A stretch of 64,000 nucleotides of DNA from Planctomycetota bacterium (GTDB taxonomy: Bacteria > Planctomycetota > Planctomycetia > Planctomycetales > Planctomycetaceae): the NCBI GenBank assembly GCA_003388505.1, contig QQVO01000068.1:1-64000 (forward strand), given 5' to 3'. Below are positions 1 through 7,930 of this stretch, in pieces (within the stretch, counting starts at the first letter, position 1; the number at the start of each line of letters is the position of its first letter). Made by a program: the position numbers and the translations under genes. A model generated the notes under the pieces. It saw only the letters and a list, made by a program, of their open reading frames with translations. It did no database searches and was not told the DNA's origin.

Positions 1-146
1 ACCAACTGGCCAGCAAGCTCTCCCCGCAGGCGGATGACATAAGTCGACCTCCGTGAGAAACGTGGAACCTCCGCAAACTCCAGCCATACTACGCACCAAC
101 CCCATATTGGAAAAGGCATTGGCCCTGGCGGGTCGTGGGGGCGTCC

Positions 147-175
147 TTGAGGACGACTGAGAGGGCCATTAGAAT
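147..175 (+). promoter_or_regulatory. putative sigma-70-type promoter of gap
   Basis: TTGAGG (147-152) and TAGAAT (170-175) are separated by exactly 17 bases, close to the bacterial housekeeping promoter consensus. They lie about 75 bases before the GTG start of the GAPDH gene. Nothing else is recognisable in the first 250 bases. This is a pattern match only; the -35 box is imperfect. Confidence 0.35.
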
Positions 176-250
176 CTCGCGCTTTGGATCAACCACCGCA
201 GGTGCGCCCGCGTCGTGTGAACGGGAGCCCCGAATTCGAGGAGTGAAGCT

Positions 251-1288
251 GTGGCAGTTCAAGTCGGCATCAATGGTTTTGGGCGAATCGGGCGGATCAG
301 TTTCCGGGCGATGATGGATCGCACGAAGGATCCGGAGTCACCCCACGAATTCGAGATTCTGGCGATCAACGACCTGGGGGATCCCAAGGCGTTGGCGATG
401 CTGCTGAAGTACGACACCGTTCAGGGGCCTTACGCGGGCACGGTGGAAGCGGGTGAAGACTCGCTGATCGTCGACGGGCATACGATCAAGGTGACGGCCG
501 AGCGGAACCCGGCCGATCTGCCGTGGAAAAAGCTGGGGGTCGATATTTGTTTGGAGTCGACCGGCTTTTTCACGAGCGAAGCCGAGGGGGACAAGCCGGG
601 ATACGACAGCCACCTCGCCGCCGGGGCGCGGAAGGTGGTGATCTCCGCGCCGTCGAAGGGGCGCGCGAAGATGATTGTGATGGGCGTGAATGACGGCGAC
701 TTGAAAGCCGGGGACGACTGCATCTCGAATGCAAGCTGCACGACGAATTGCCTGGCGCCGATGGCGAAGGTGCTGAATGAGGACTGCGGCGGCATCGAGA
801 AGGGGCTGATGACCACGGTGCACGCCTATACGAACGACCAGAAGACGTCGGACCAGATTCACAAGGATCCGCGGCGCGCGCGGGCTGCGGCGGCGAACAT
901 TATTCCGACGACGACCGGCGCGGCGAAAGCGGTCGGCAAGGTGCTTCCGAAACTCGACGGAAAGTTGACCGGGATTTCGCTGCGGGTTCCGGTTCCGGTC
1001 GGCAGCGTGACCGATCTGGTGGCGGTGATGAGCCAGGACGTCAGCGAATCGGACGTCAATGACGCGATGCGGGCGGCGGCGGAAGGTCCGCTGAAGGGCA
1101 TCCTGCAGTATGTGACCGACCCGATCGTGTCGAGCGACATTGTGCGGAACCCCCACAGCAGCATCTTCGACGCAAGCTGGACGCAGGTGATCGGGGGCAA
1201 TCTGCTGAAGGTGCTGAGCTGGTACGACAACGAATACGGTTACTCGAACCGCACGGCGGACCTGATCGAACGGATCGCGTCTCTGTGA
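251..1288 (+). CDS. gap: glyceraldehyde-3-phosphate dehydrogenase
   Basis: Cytoplasmic glycolytic enzyme of 345 residues that oxidises glyceraldehyde-3-phosphate to 1,3-bisphosphoglycerate. The NAD-binding NGFGRIGR motif is at residues 8-15, and an Asp after Asn40 suggests NAD rather than NADP preference. The catalytic SCTTNC block places the nucleophile at Cys163, and the partner His191 lies in TVHAYTNDQ. The C-terminal [11 protein letters not shown] signature is intact. The start is a GTG at 251 preceded by a GAGGAG ribosome binding site at 238-243. Length is slightly above the usual 330-340 because of a short insertion near residues 23-33. Single-gene unit; the gene after it begins 370 bases later. 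Confidence 0.97.
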   Translation: MAVQVGINGFGRIGRISFRAMMDRTKDPESPHEFEILAINDLGDPKALAMLLKYDTVQGPYAGTVEAGEDSLIVDGHTIKVTAERNPADLPWKKLGVDICLESTGFFTSEAEGDKPGYDSHLAAGARKVVISAPSKGRAKMIVMGVNDGDLKAGDDCISNASCTTNCLAPMAKVLNEDCGGIEKGLMTTVHAYTNDQKTSDQIHKDPRRARAAAANIIPTTTGAAKAVGKVLPKLDGKLTGISLRVPVPVGSVTDLVAVMSQDVSESDVNDAMRAAAEGPLKGILQYVTDPIVSSDIVRNPHSSIFDASWTQVIGGNLLKVLSWYDNEYGYSNRTADLIERIASL

Positions 1289-1302
1289 GGTCAAGACGCG
1301 GC

Positions 1303-1407
1303 TAGAGCGAATCGCTTTACCATGTGTCCGCGTCGAACGGTGTTTGGACTGTCGAGGTCGAGAATCCGCGAGACAGATCGTCAACACTGATCTGCAAAGC
1401 GCTCTAA
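1303..1407 (+). repeat. dispersed repeat family R1, copy 1
   Basis: About 105 bases starting TAGAGCGAATCGCTTTACC and ending AAAGCGCTCTAA, so the ends form an inverted repeat (TAGAGCG / CGCTCTA). The inside shares GTGTCCGCGTCGA and TCCGCGAGACAGATCG with copies at 19709-19813 and 26222-26327, all in the same orientation. It sits in the 373-base space between gap and rpe. The rest of that space (1408-1661) shows no gene or clear signal. Confidence 0.8.
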
Positions 1408-1661
1408 ACGGGGTGTGCATTGTTTCGAGCGCGGGGGAGATCAATTCGGGTGGACGCGGTGGATGAGAGCCGTCAAAATGCCGCATTCGAGGCTCCGGCG
1501 CCTGATCGGGCCTGAAGTTGGACGTTCCATTGAGGGGACGTCGCCCGCTTGAGGGCGCTCCCGTTCTCTGAATCAGCGACTCTGCATCCCGCCGGAAACG
1601 AGACAGTGCGAGTTCTCGCGTTGGTGTTCGCAGCACTCATACGATCTGACCCAACCTCTCC

Positions 1662-2354
1662 ATGAGCCGGCAGGCCCTTCTTCAGCGCTGGCGGTGCGAA
1701 ACGCCGCTGATTGCGCCTTCGATGCTGAAATGCGACTTCGGCAACATGCACCGCGAGGTGGAGTTGCTGGAGCGGGCGGGGAGCCGTCTGCTGCATCTGG
1801 ACGTGATGGACGGCCATTTCGTCCCGAACTTCACTTACGGGCCGCCGGTGATCGCGAGTTGGCGGGGTCTGACTGATGTGCCGTTCGATGCGCACCTGAT
1901 GGTGTTGCATCCTGGTGAGCTGCTGGACGAGTTTGTCGAGGCGGGATGCCAGGCGATCACGTTTCACATCGAGGCGGAGCCTGATGCGGGGCCCTTGCTG
2001 GAGCGGATTCGGGCGGCCGGCTGCTCGGCGGGACTGGCCGTCAATCCGGACACGCCGCTGTCTGCGGTGGAAGAGGCGCTGCCGGCCTGCGACCAGCTTC
2101 TGGTGATGAGCGTCGAGCCCGGGTTCGGCGGGCAGTCGTTCCGGCGCGAGTCGCTGGAGAAGGTGGTCCGCGCCAGGGAACTGGGGGGGCCTGACCTGTT
2201 GATCGGTATCGACGGAGGAATCAGTCGTGAAACGATTGCGGACGCGTCGTCCGCCGGCGCGGACCTGTTCGTGGTGGGGAGTGCGATCTTCGAGACGGGT
2301 GATTACGGGCGGGCGATGGACGAGCTGCGCGGACTCGCGGCCGATGCCCGCTGA
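1662..2354 (+). CDS. rpe: ribulose-phosphate 3-epimerase
   Basis: TIM-barrel enzyme of 230 residues interconverting ribulose-5-phosphate and xylulose-5-phosphate in the pentose phosphate and Calvin pathways. Visible family signatures are the substrate loop SMLKCDFGNM near residue 22, the metal/catalytic HLDVMDGHFVPN block near residue 46, DAHLMV, the MSVEPGFGGQSF loop, and the C-terminal IDGGIS and VVGSAIF phosphate-binding strands. Length is normal for the family. The start is an ATG at 1662; the ribosome binding site is weak. Sits near gap, another carbon-metabolism gene, but the spacing does not suggest one operon. Confidence 0.95.
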   Translation: MSRQALLQRWRCETPLIAPSMLKCDFGNMHREVELLERAGSRLLHLDVMDGHFVPNFTYGPPVIASWRGLTDVPFDAHLMVLHPGELLDEFVEAGCQAITFHIEAEPDAGPLLERIRAAGCSAGLAVNPDTPLSAVEEALPACDQLLVMSVEPGFGGQSFRRESLEKVVRARELGGPDLLIGIDGGISRETIADASSAGADLFVVGSAIFETGDYGRAMDELRGLAADAR

Positions 2355-2368
2355 TTCAGCGAGACTTG

Positions 2369-2480
2369 TGCCCTGACAGGGGTGTTTGGGGGTTGGCTGG
2401 ACTGCGAATCCGCACACAACCCTGCGAAATTCGTGCTCCCGTGAGAACACCTCAACCCCTAAAATCTGAATTGACGGACC
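2369..2480 (+). repeat. dispersed repeat family R2, copy A
   Basis: About 112 bases beginning with the small palindrome CCCTGACAGGG and containing ATTCGTGCTCCCGTGAGAAC, TCAACCCC and TGACGGACC. It matches 7790-7902 almost end to end in the same orientation. It lies just before the ATG of the phosphatase-like gene, so an upstream in-frame extension to 2366 would only be translated repeat. Confidence 0.8.
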
Positions 2481-2512
2481 AATCGTCAGAGAATTTCGAG
2501 AGCAGCAGAGCT

Positions 2513-3139
2513 ATGGCGACAGCCGCCGTGATCCGGCCGGGCGAAACAGACTTCGACACGCAGTCCCGCATTCAGGGGTCGCTCGATCTTCCCCTGAACG
2601 AGGCGGGTTCGCGGCAGGTTCAGGAAATCATCGAGCAGTTGGGGAACACGCCTCTGGAGGTGATCTACACGTCTGCCACGGAACCGGCGCGCAGCACGGC
2701 CAAGCAGATTGCAGACCACTTCGGTTTGCCGCTGCGGACGCTGGACGACCTGGAAAACCTGGATCACGGGTTGTGGCAGGGGATGCTCGTGAAGGATATT
2801 CGGCGCAAGCATCCGCGGGTGTTCAAGCAGTGGCGGGAGTCGCCGGAAGCGGTCTGCCCACCGAAAGGCGAGACATGCCCGGAAGCACACGCCCGCGTGC
2901 AACGCGCGTTGCGAAAGCCGCTGCGAAAGCAGAAACCGTTTGCGGTGGTTGCTCCCGAACCGCTGGCGACGCTGGTTGCGTCGGTGTTGCGCGGCGAAGC
3001 GCCGCGTCTTCCGGGTCCGATCTGCGGCTGCCGCGGTGATCTTCGGATCGAAGTGATTTCCCAGTTTGATTCGAAGCAGGCGGGCGCGGGGAGGTCGTCG
3101 GGGGACGACCGCATACCGGTTGATGCCGCCGAACATTAG
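2513..3139 (+). CDS. histidine-phosphatase-fold protein without catalytic histidines
   Basis: 208 residues with the layout of the histidine phosphatase (phosphoglycerate mutase-like) superfamily: an N-terminal strand, then R-x-GETDFDTQSRIQG, LPLNEAG, the YTSATEPARSTA block and LENLDHGLWQG. In active members the first strand ends in RHG; here the residue after Arg is Pro (IRPGET). The second conserved His, normally in a V-x-SHG strand near the C-terminus, is also Pro (VVAPEPLA). Both catalytic histidines are therefore missing, so phosphatase or mutase activity is unlikely and a binding or regulatory role is more plausible. The ATG at 2513 is chosen because upstream in-frame sequence belongs to repeat R2. 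Not in an obvious operon, but followed by accD. Confidence 0.75.
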   Translation: MATAAVIRPGETDFDTQSRIQGSLDLPLNEAGSRQVQEIIEQLGNTPLEVIYTSATEPARSTAKQIADHFGLPLRTLDDLENLDHGLWQGMLVKDIRRKHPRVFKQWRESPEAVCPPKGETCPEAHARVQRALRKPLRKQKPFAVVAPEPLATLVASVLRGEAPRLPGPICGCRGDLRIEVISQFDSKQAGAGRSSGDDRIPVDAAEH

Positions 3140-3251
3140 AATACGAAACCATATCGCGGTGAGTGATTCCTCCCGACGACGTGTCTTGTGGTTCGTTGGC
3201 AGGCGGGGTCTGGCCGTGTTGTGAGCGCCCGACACCGGGAAGGAAGTTTCT

Positions 3252-4112
3252 GTGAGCACGAGTCCCGCGACGGAATCTGACACCAACATAAAGGCCGCTG
3301 GTGGCATGCGGAAGAAGCGCGGCGTCCCGGAAGGACTCTGGTTGCGATGCGACGCGTGCGGCGCAACGCTGTTTCGCAAAAAGCTGGAGGAGGCGGAGCG
3401 GGTCTGCCCGGAGTGCGACCATCACTTTTACGTTCCGGCCCGGACGCGGATCGCGCAGATCCTCGACGCGGATAGTTTCGAGGAATGGTTCACCGACCTG
3501 TCGTCGAAAGATCCGCTGGGATTCGTGGACAAGAAACCTTATCCGCAGCGTCTGGAGGCGGAACGCAAGAAGACCGGGCTGGATGAAGCGTGCCTTGTCG
3601 GGCGGGGCTACATGCGAGGGCGGCCGCTGGTGTTCGGCCTGACGGATTCGGCGTTCATCATGGGCAGCATGGGATCGGTCGTGGGAGAGAAACTGACGCG
3701 CGCCGTCGAGGCGGCGACGGAGCGGCGTCTGCCGCTGGTGGTCGTCAGCGGCAGCGGCGGGGGCGCGCGGATGCACGAGGGGATTTACTCGCTGATGCAG
3801 ATGGGGAAAGTGTCTGCCGCGCTGGGCCGCTTCCACGAGGCGGGCGGTTTGTTCATTTCGATTCTGACGAATCCGACGATGGGCGGCGTGGCGGCGAGTT
3901 TCGCTTCACTGGGCGACGTGGTGATCGCCGAACCGCGGGCGCTGGTCGGCTTCGCGGGACCGCGCGTGGTGCAGGCGACGGTGAAGAAACCGCTGCCGGA
4001 GGGCTTCCAGACCAGCGAGTTCCTGCTGGAGCACGGCTTCATCGATCTCATCCTGCACCGCCATGCATTGCGGACGGAGATCGCCCGGATCATCGACTAC
4101 TGCGGCGGATGA
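3252..4112 (+). CDS. accD: acetyl-CoA carboxylase carboxyltransferase subunit beta
   Basis: 286-residue beta subunit of the carboxyltransferase that moves the carboxyl group from biotin to acetyl-CoA, the first step of fatty acid synthesis. The N-terminal C4 zinc ribbon is complete: LRCDACG near residue 37 and VCPECDHHF near residue 54. The crotonase-like domain follows, with [10 protein letters not shown], the oxyanion [12 protein letters not shown] region, [18 protein letters not shown] and [15 protein letters not shown]. The partner accA is not in the window. A TAGAAT element at 3137-3142 could be a -10 box but lacks a spaced -35. The stop codon at 4112 directly abuts the ATG of the following kinase gene. 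Confidence 0.97.
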   Translation: MSTSPATESDTNIKAAGGMRKKRGVPEGLWLRCDACGATLFRKKLEEAERVCPECDHHFYVPARTRIAQILDADSFEEWFTDLSSKDPLGFVDKKPYPQRLEAERKKTGLDEACLVGRGYMRGRPLVFGLTDSAFIMGSMGSVVGEKLTRAVEAATERRLPLVVVSGSGGGARMHEGIYSLMQMGKVSAALGRFHEAGGLFISILTNPTMGGVAASFASLGDVVIAEPRALVGFAGPRVVQATVKKPLPEGFQTSEFLLEHGFIDLILHRHALRTEIARIIDYCGG

Positions 4113-5006
4113 ATGAAATTCCTCGACAAGCTGCTCAAGCGCGATGAGAAGGTGGAGAAGGTCGACATCCGTCGACGGTTCGAGTTGTTGGCGCGGGTCG
4201 GTCAGGGAAGCATGTCGCGGGTGTGGCGGGCGCGGGACACGATGTCCGGCCAGATTGTGGCGCTGAAGGTGCTGGACAAGGCGAAGACGGCGCGGCTGGA
4301 ACGGCGGTTCGTCGGCTTGGACAAGCCGACCGAAGGCGAGATCGCCGTTGCGCTGAAGCACCCCAACGTGGTGAGGACGATCGAGCACGGAATCACCACG
4401 GACGACGAACAGTACCTGGTGATGGAATTCATCGAAGGGGTGGGGTTGAGTTTTCTGATCGATGCGCAGAACGAGCGGATGGCGGAAAACCGCATCTTCT
4501 ACATGGTTCAGCTCGCGGACGCGATCGACTATCTGCACCGCCGCAAATGGATTCATCGCGACATTTGTCCGCGGAACGTGATGGTGACCGAGGAGGAACA
4601 CATCAAGCTGATCGACTTCGGCCTGGTCGTTCCCAACTCGGAGCCGTTTCGCGCTCCGGGCAACCGGACGGGGACGCCGATCTACATGGCGCCGGAACTC
4701 ATCAAGCGGCAACGGACCGACGAGAGGATCGACATTTTCTCGTTCGCGGTCTCGTGTTACGAGATGTACACGCAGAAGATGCCCTGGCCGGCGGGCGACA
4801 CGCTGGAGAGCGTGATGCAGCACATCAACCAGCCGCCGCGCGACATCCGGAAGCTCGTCCCCGGCATCGACGACTCGATTGCAGACGTCATCATGCGCGG
4901 GCTCGCCCCGAACCCCGACGACCGTTGGCGGACCGCACGGGAAATGGGCGAGGCGCTGTGGACCGCCGGGGAGCAGTTGGGAATGATCCCGGCCGAGGAA
5001 GAGTGA
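4113..5006 (+). CDS. soluble Ser/Thr protein kinase
   Basis: 297-residue Hanks-type kinase. Visible elements are the glycine-rich loop VGQGSMSRV (29-37), the ATP-anchoring Lys52 in VALKV, a helix-C Glu near 76, the catalytic loop HRDICPRN (Asp150, Asn155), DFG (168-170), and the activation segment ending in APE (193-195). It is an RD kinase with all catalytic residues present. No transmembrane segment or extracellular sensor domain follows the kinase domain, unlike PknB-type receptors, so it should be cytosolic. The ATG follows the accD stop with no gap, so the two are very likely co-transcribed and may be functionally linked. Confidence 0.92.
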   Translation: MKFLDKLLKRDEKVEKVDIRRRFELLARVGQGSMSRVWRARDTMSGQIVALKVLDKAKTARLERRFVGLDKPTEGEIAVALKHPNVVRTIEHGITTDDEQYLVMEFIEGVGLSFLIDAQNERMAENRIFYMVQLADAIDYLHRRKWIHRDICPRNVMVTEEEHIKLIDFGLVVPNSEPFRAPGNRTGTPIYMAPELIKRQRTDERIDIFSFAVSCYEMYTQKMPWPAGDTLESVMQHINQPPRDIRKLVPGIDDSIADVIMRGLAPNPDDRWRTAREMGEALWTAGEQLGMIPAEEE

Positions 5007-5020
5007 AACCGACCTCGGCC

Positions 5021-5033
5021 GCGGCACTGCCGC
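5021..5033 (+). terminator. short GC hairpin after the kinase gene
   Basis: GCGGC-ACT-GCCGC forms a five-base-pair hairpin 15 bases after the kinase stop. No T-run follows, so its role as a terminator is only a guess. Confidence 0.25.
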
Positions 5034-5114
5034 GCTGTGCTCCGGTGATTTTCGTCGCCGGCTGCGGAAGCCCGATCAGGTCACGTCGGAGATCCCATTG
5101 ATGAAGCGAAGATT

Positions 5115-5172
5115 GGGTCCGCTCTGCGGACCTACGAGCCGCATTCGAACGGTGGTCCGCCCGGCGGACCCT
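5115..5172. repeat. hairpin-pair element (GGGTCCGC type)
   Basis: Two small hairpins facing each other: GGGTCCGCTCTGCGGACC at 5115-5132 and GGTCCGCCCGGCGGACCC at 5154-5171. Each has a GTCCGC/GCGGAC stem with a different loop, and the outer GGG/CCC makes the whole element an inverted repeat. A second copy of the same type is at 38432-38487. It lies directly upstream of the helicase gene. Confidence 0.7.
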
Positions 5173-5207
5173 CCTGCCTTTGATTGAACGAAATTCGCTC
5201 CAGGTTG

Positions 5208-7178
5208 ATGAAACACCTCAATGATTTGAATCCGGCGCAGCGCGAGGCGGTGCTCACGCTGTCCGGTCCTCTGCTGGTGCTGGCCGGGGCGGGCACGGGA
5301 AAGACGCGGGTGATCACGCAGCGGATGGCGGAACTGATCCGTCGCGGGACGCCGCCGGAGAGGATTCTGTCGGTGACGTTCACGAACAAGGCGTCCAGGG
5401 AGATGCTGGAGCGGACGCGTGAGCTGCTGGGGGGCCGGCTGCGGAGCCGTCCGTGGATCTCGACGTTCCACGCGCTGTGCGTGAACATCCTGCGGAGCGA
5501 TATCGAGCGGTTGGGGTATCCATCGCGGTTCACGATTCTTGACCGGGGGGACCAGGAGTCGATCGCGCGGACGGTGTTGCGTGACATTCGGGTGACCGAA
5601 AAGTCGTTGCGGCCGGGAGATCTGCTGTCGATGATCAGCCGCTGGAAGTCTGCGGGAGCGGCCGCGTCGGCGGCCGCCGACGCGGCGGTGGATGACGCCG
5701 AGTTTCTGGGTGCGATGGGGTATCGCCGCTACCAGGAGAAGATTCGCGCTGCGGGGATGGTCGACTTCGACGATCTGCTGGGACTGACGGAGCGGCTCTT
5801 TAACGAACATCCGGCCGCGCTGGCGAAACACCAGCAACGATTCGATCAGGTGCAGATCGACGAGTACCAGGACACAAACGGCGTGCAGTTCCGGCTGGTG
5901 AGCGCACTGGTCGCGGAGCACCGAAACCTGTGCGTTGTGGGCGACGACGACCAGGCGATCTACGGCTGGCGGGGAGCCGAAGTCTCGCATATTCTGCGAT
6001 TCGCCGAGCACTTCCCGGACGCCAAGGTTGTGCGACTGGAGGAGAACTACCGTTGCACGGACCGCATTCTGGAGGTGGCGAACCGGCTCGTCCGCCACAA
6101 TCGATCGCGGCACGTCAAGGAGTTGCGAACCAGCCGGCGGTCCGCGGCCGGAGTCCGGTTTCTGGAGTATCCGGATGAGCAGGCTGAGGCGGAAAGTGTT
6201 GTGCGGGAGATCCGTTTTCTGAATAAGCAGAAGCAGGTGCCGCTGCGCGATCTGGCGGTGCTGTTCCGGACGAATGAGCAGCCGCGGTTGTTCGAGGCGG
6301 AACTGCGACGGGCCGGGTTGCCGTACGTGCTGATGGGGAGCCAGTCGTTTTTCGACCGGCGGGAGATTCGGGATCTGCTGGCGTATCTGAAGGTGCTGGC
6401 GCGGCCAGAGGACGAGGCGTCGCTGCTGCGGATCATCAACACCCCGGCGCGAGGCATCAGCAATGCAACGGTGGAAAAGGTTCTGACGCGCGCGGTCGGT
6501 CAGGGGGCGAGCTTCTGGCAGACGGCGATCGAGGCGGTCGACGGCGGACTGATCCCGGTGAAGGCGGGTGAGGCGATCGAGCGGTTCCGGACGCTGCTCG
6601 ACGGATTTCGCGCGCGGTTCTCATCCGAACCGGCGCGGATGGACGTTCACCTGCAGTCACTGATCGAGACGATCGGTTATGAAGCCGAGATCGAACGGCA
6701 GTACAAGGATCCCCAACAGCAGATGGTCCGTGCGGCGACGATCGACGAACTGGTGCAGGCGGTGGGGGATTACGTCCAGCGAGCGGCGCAACCGACGCTG
6801 GAGGATTTTCTGGCGGACGTGGCCCTCGACGGCCGCGACGATGAGCCGGACAAGGACAAACAGGCGGCTGAGGACGCGGTGAAGCTGATGACGGTCCACA
6901 GTGCCAAGGGGCTCGAATTCCCGAGAGTCTACATGGTCGGGATGGAGGAAGGACTGCTGCCGCACAAACGGAGCGTGGACGCGACGGACGCGGAAATCGA
7001 AGAAGAGCGAAGACTGGCGTATGTGGGTGTGACGCGGGCGCGAGACCATCTGACGCTCACCCGGGCGGCGGCGCGCCGGAAATGGGGAAAGCGGCGGGTG
7101 TCGCAGCCTTCGCGGTTCTTGTTTGAGATGCAAGACGAGGAAGAGCATGCACTCGCGGAGACGGCGTCCGCCACGTGA
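5208..7178 (+). CDS. UvrD/PcrA-type superfamily 1 DNA helicase
   Basis: 656-residue ATP-dependent 3'-5' DNA helicase for repair and replication-fork maintenance. Motifs in order: Q-motif LNPAQREAV, Walker A AGAGTGKTRV, motif Ia SVTFTNKASREM, Walker B QIDEYQDTN, motif III VGDDDQAIYGWRGA, motif IV VLFRTNEQPRLFE, motif V LMTVHSAKGLEFPRVYMVGMEEGLLPH, and motif VI EERRLAYVGVTRAR. The C-terminal tail is shorter than in PcrA (usually over 700 residues) and seems to lack the RNA-polymerase-binding Tudor-like extension. ATG 5208 is preferred over TTG 5184 because an AGG sits a few bases upstream of the ATG and the longer form starts next to the hairpin repeat. Confidence 0.95.
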   Translation: MKHLNDLNPAQREAVLTLSGPLLVLAGAGTGKTRVITQRMAELIRRGTPPERILSVTFTNKASREMLERTRELLGGRLRSRPWISTFHALCVNILRSDIERLGYPSRFTILDRGDQESIARTVLRDIRVTEKSLRPGDLLSMISRWKSAGAAASAAADAAVDDAEFLGAMGYRRYQEKIRAAGMVDFDDLLGLTERLFNEHPAALAKHQQRFDQVQIDEYQDTNGVQFRLVSALVAEHRNLCVVGDDDQAIYGWRGAEVSHILRFAEHFPDAKVVRLEENYRCTDRILEVANRLVRHNRSRHVKELRTSRRSAAGVRFLEYPDEQAEAESVVREIRFLNKQKQVPLRDLAVLFRTNEQPRLFEAELRRAGLPYVLMGSQSFFDRREIRDLLAYLKVLARPEDEASLLRIINTPARGISNATVEKVLTRAVGQGASFWQTAIEAVDGGLIPVKAGEAIERFRTLLDGFRARFSSEPARMDVHLQSLIETIGYEAEIERQYKDPQQQMVRAATIDELVQAVGDYVQRAAQPTLEDFLADVALDGRDDEPDKDKQAAEDAVKLMTVHSAKGLEFPRVYMVGMEEGLLPHKRSVDATDAEIEEERRLAYVGVTRARDHLTLTRAAARRKWGKRRVSQPSRFLFEMQDEEEHALAETASAT

Positions 7179-7219
7179 CAGGAACGGCACTGTGCGCCGG
7201 GGGGCGTCGTTGTGGTGGA

Positions 7220-7735
7220 TCAGTCGGCGGCGGGGCGAGACGGCTCCGGGACGTTGGCGAACTCGTCGAGGAGCGTTCGCAATTCCGAATGTTGACGGAT
7301 GCCTGCGATCAGCGGATGCAGGCCGATTCCGCGGCGGCGAATCGCGGCAAGGATGCGGGGGCGGAGTTCCCGGAGGAAGACGCGACGCTGGCGGCGGCGA
7401 ATCCAGAGGAAACAGGCCCAGAGAGCGACGAGCCCGACGCCGGGAACGAGAAACCAACTCGTCCAACTGAGTTTGCCGAGCGTGTAGATTGCGGTGAGAA
7501 TCCAGAACGCCGCGACGCCGGTCCCCCAGAGCGGCAGGGCGGCGAGGGAATTCAACCGTTCGTTGGCTTGCACGAGGAGACCGTAGAGTTCGTCGTCTTC
7601 GATTCCGTCGCGGAGGCTGTCGCCGCGCCAGGGGTGACAGACCAGTTCGCCGTCGCGGCGGGCGACAAGAATTGATTCCCCCTCCTCCGGGAGATAGTCA
7701 GCGAGGTATTCAAGTTCTTCGAATGGAGTGAACAT
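7220..7735 (-). CDS. hypothetical protein with two membrane segments
   Basis: 171 residues, not recognised. An acidic cytoplasmic N-terminus (residues 1-60) is followed by two hydrophobic segments at about 67-87 and 92-111, then an Arg-rich stretch WIRRRQRRVF and a soluble C-terminus. The ATG at 7735 has a GGAGAGG ribosome binding site a few bases upstream; an in-frame TTG at 7753 is less likely. Converges with the helicase gene, ending about 40 bases from it. Codon composition fits the neighbours. Confidence 0.7.
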   Translation of the reverse strand: MFTPFEELEYLADYLPEEGESILVARRDGELVCHPWRGDSLRDGIEDDELYGLLVQANERLNSLAALPLWGTGVAAFWILTAIYTLGKLSWTSWFLVPGVGLVALWACFLWIRRRQRRVFLRELRPRILAAIRRRGIGLHPLIAGIRQHSELRTLLDEFANVPEPSRPAAD

Positions 7736-7789
7736 TCCGCCGCCTCTCCGCAATCATCCCGTGCTGCGTCCGCGACCGGCCTGCCTGCG

Positions 7790-7902
7790 TGCCCTGTCAG
7801 GGCAGTTTCCTGGGGATTGGCTGGACTACAGATTCGCACGAAACCCTGCGGGATTCGTGCTCCCGTGAGAACCCCTCAACCCCAAGACTCTGAATGACGG
7901 AC
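7790..7902 (+). repeat. dispersed repeat family R2, copy B
   Basis: About 113 bases nearly identical to 2369-2480 in the same orientation. It begins with the palindrome CCCTGTCAGGG, where copy A has CCCTGACAGGG, so the stem is kept while the centre varies. It fills the gap between the divergently placed 5' end of the two-TM gene and the 3' end of the threonine synthase gene. Confidence 0.8.
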
Positions 7903-7930
7903 CACTGAGGAACCCGGCACCGTCTCAACT

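Noticed and set aside
338-1636. 432-codon frame on the minus strand across gap and its downstream space
   Set aside because: Its codons follow the shadow of GAPDH and of repeat R1; composition is Arg-rich without a fold.
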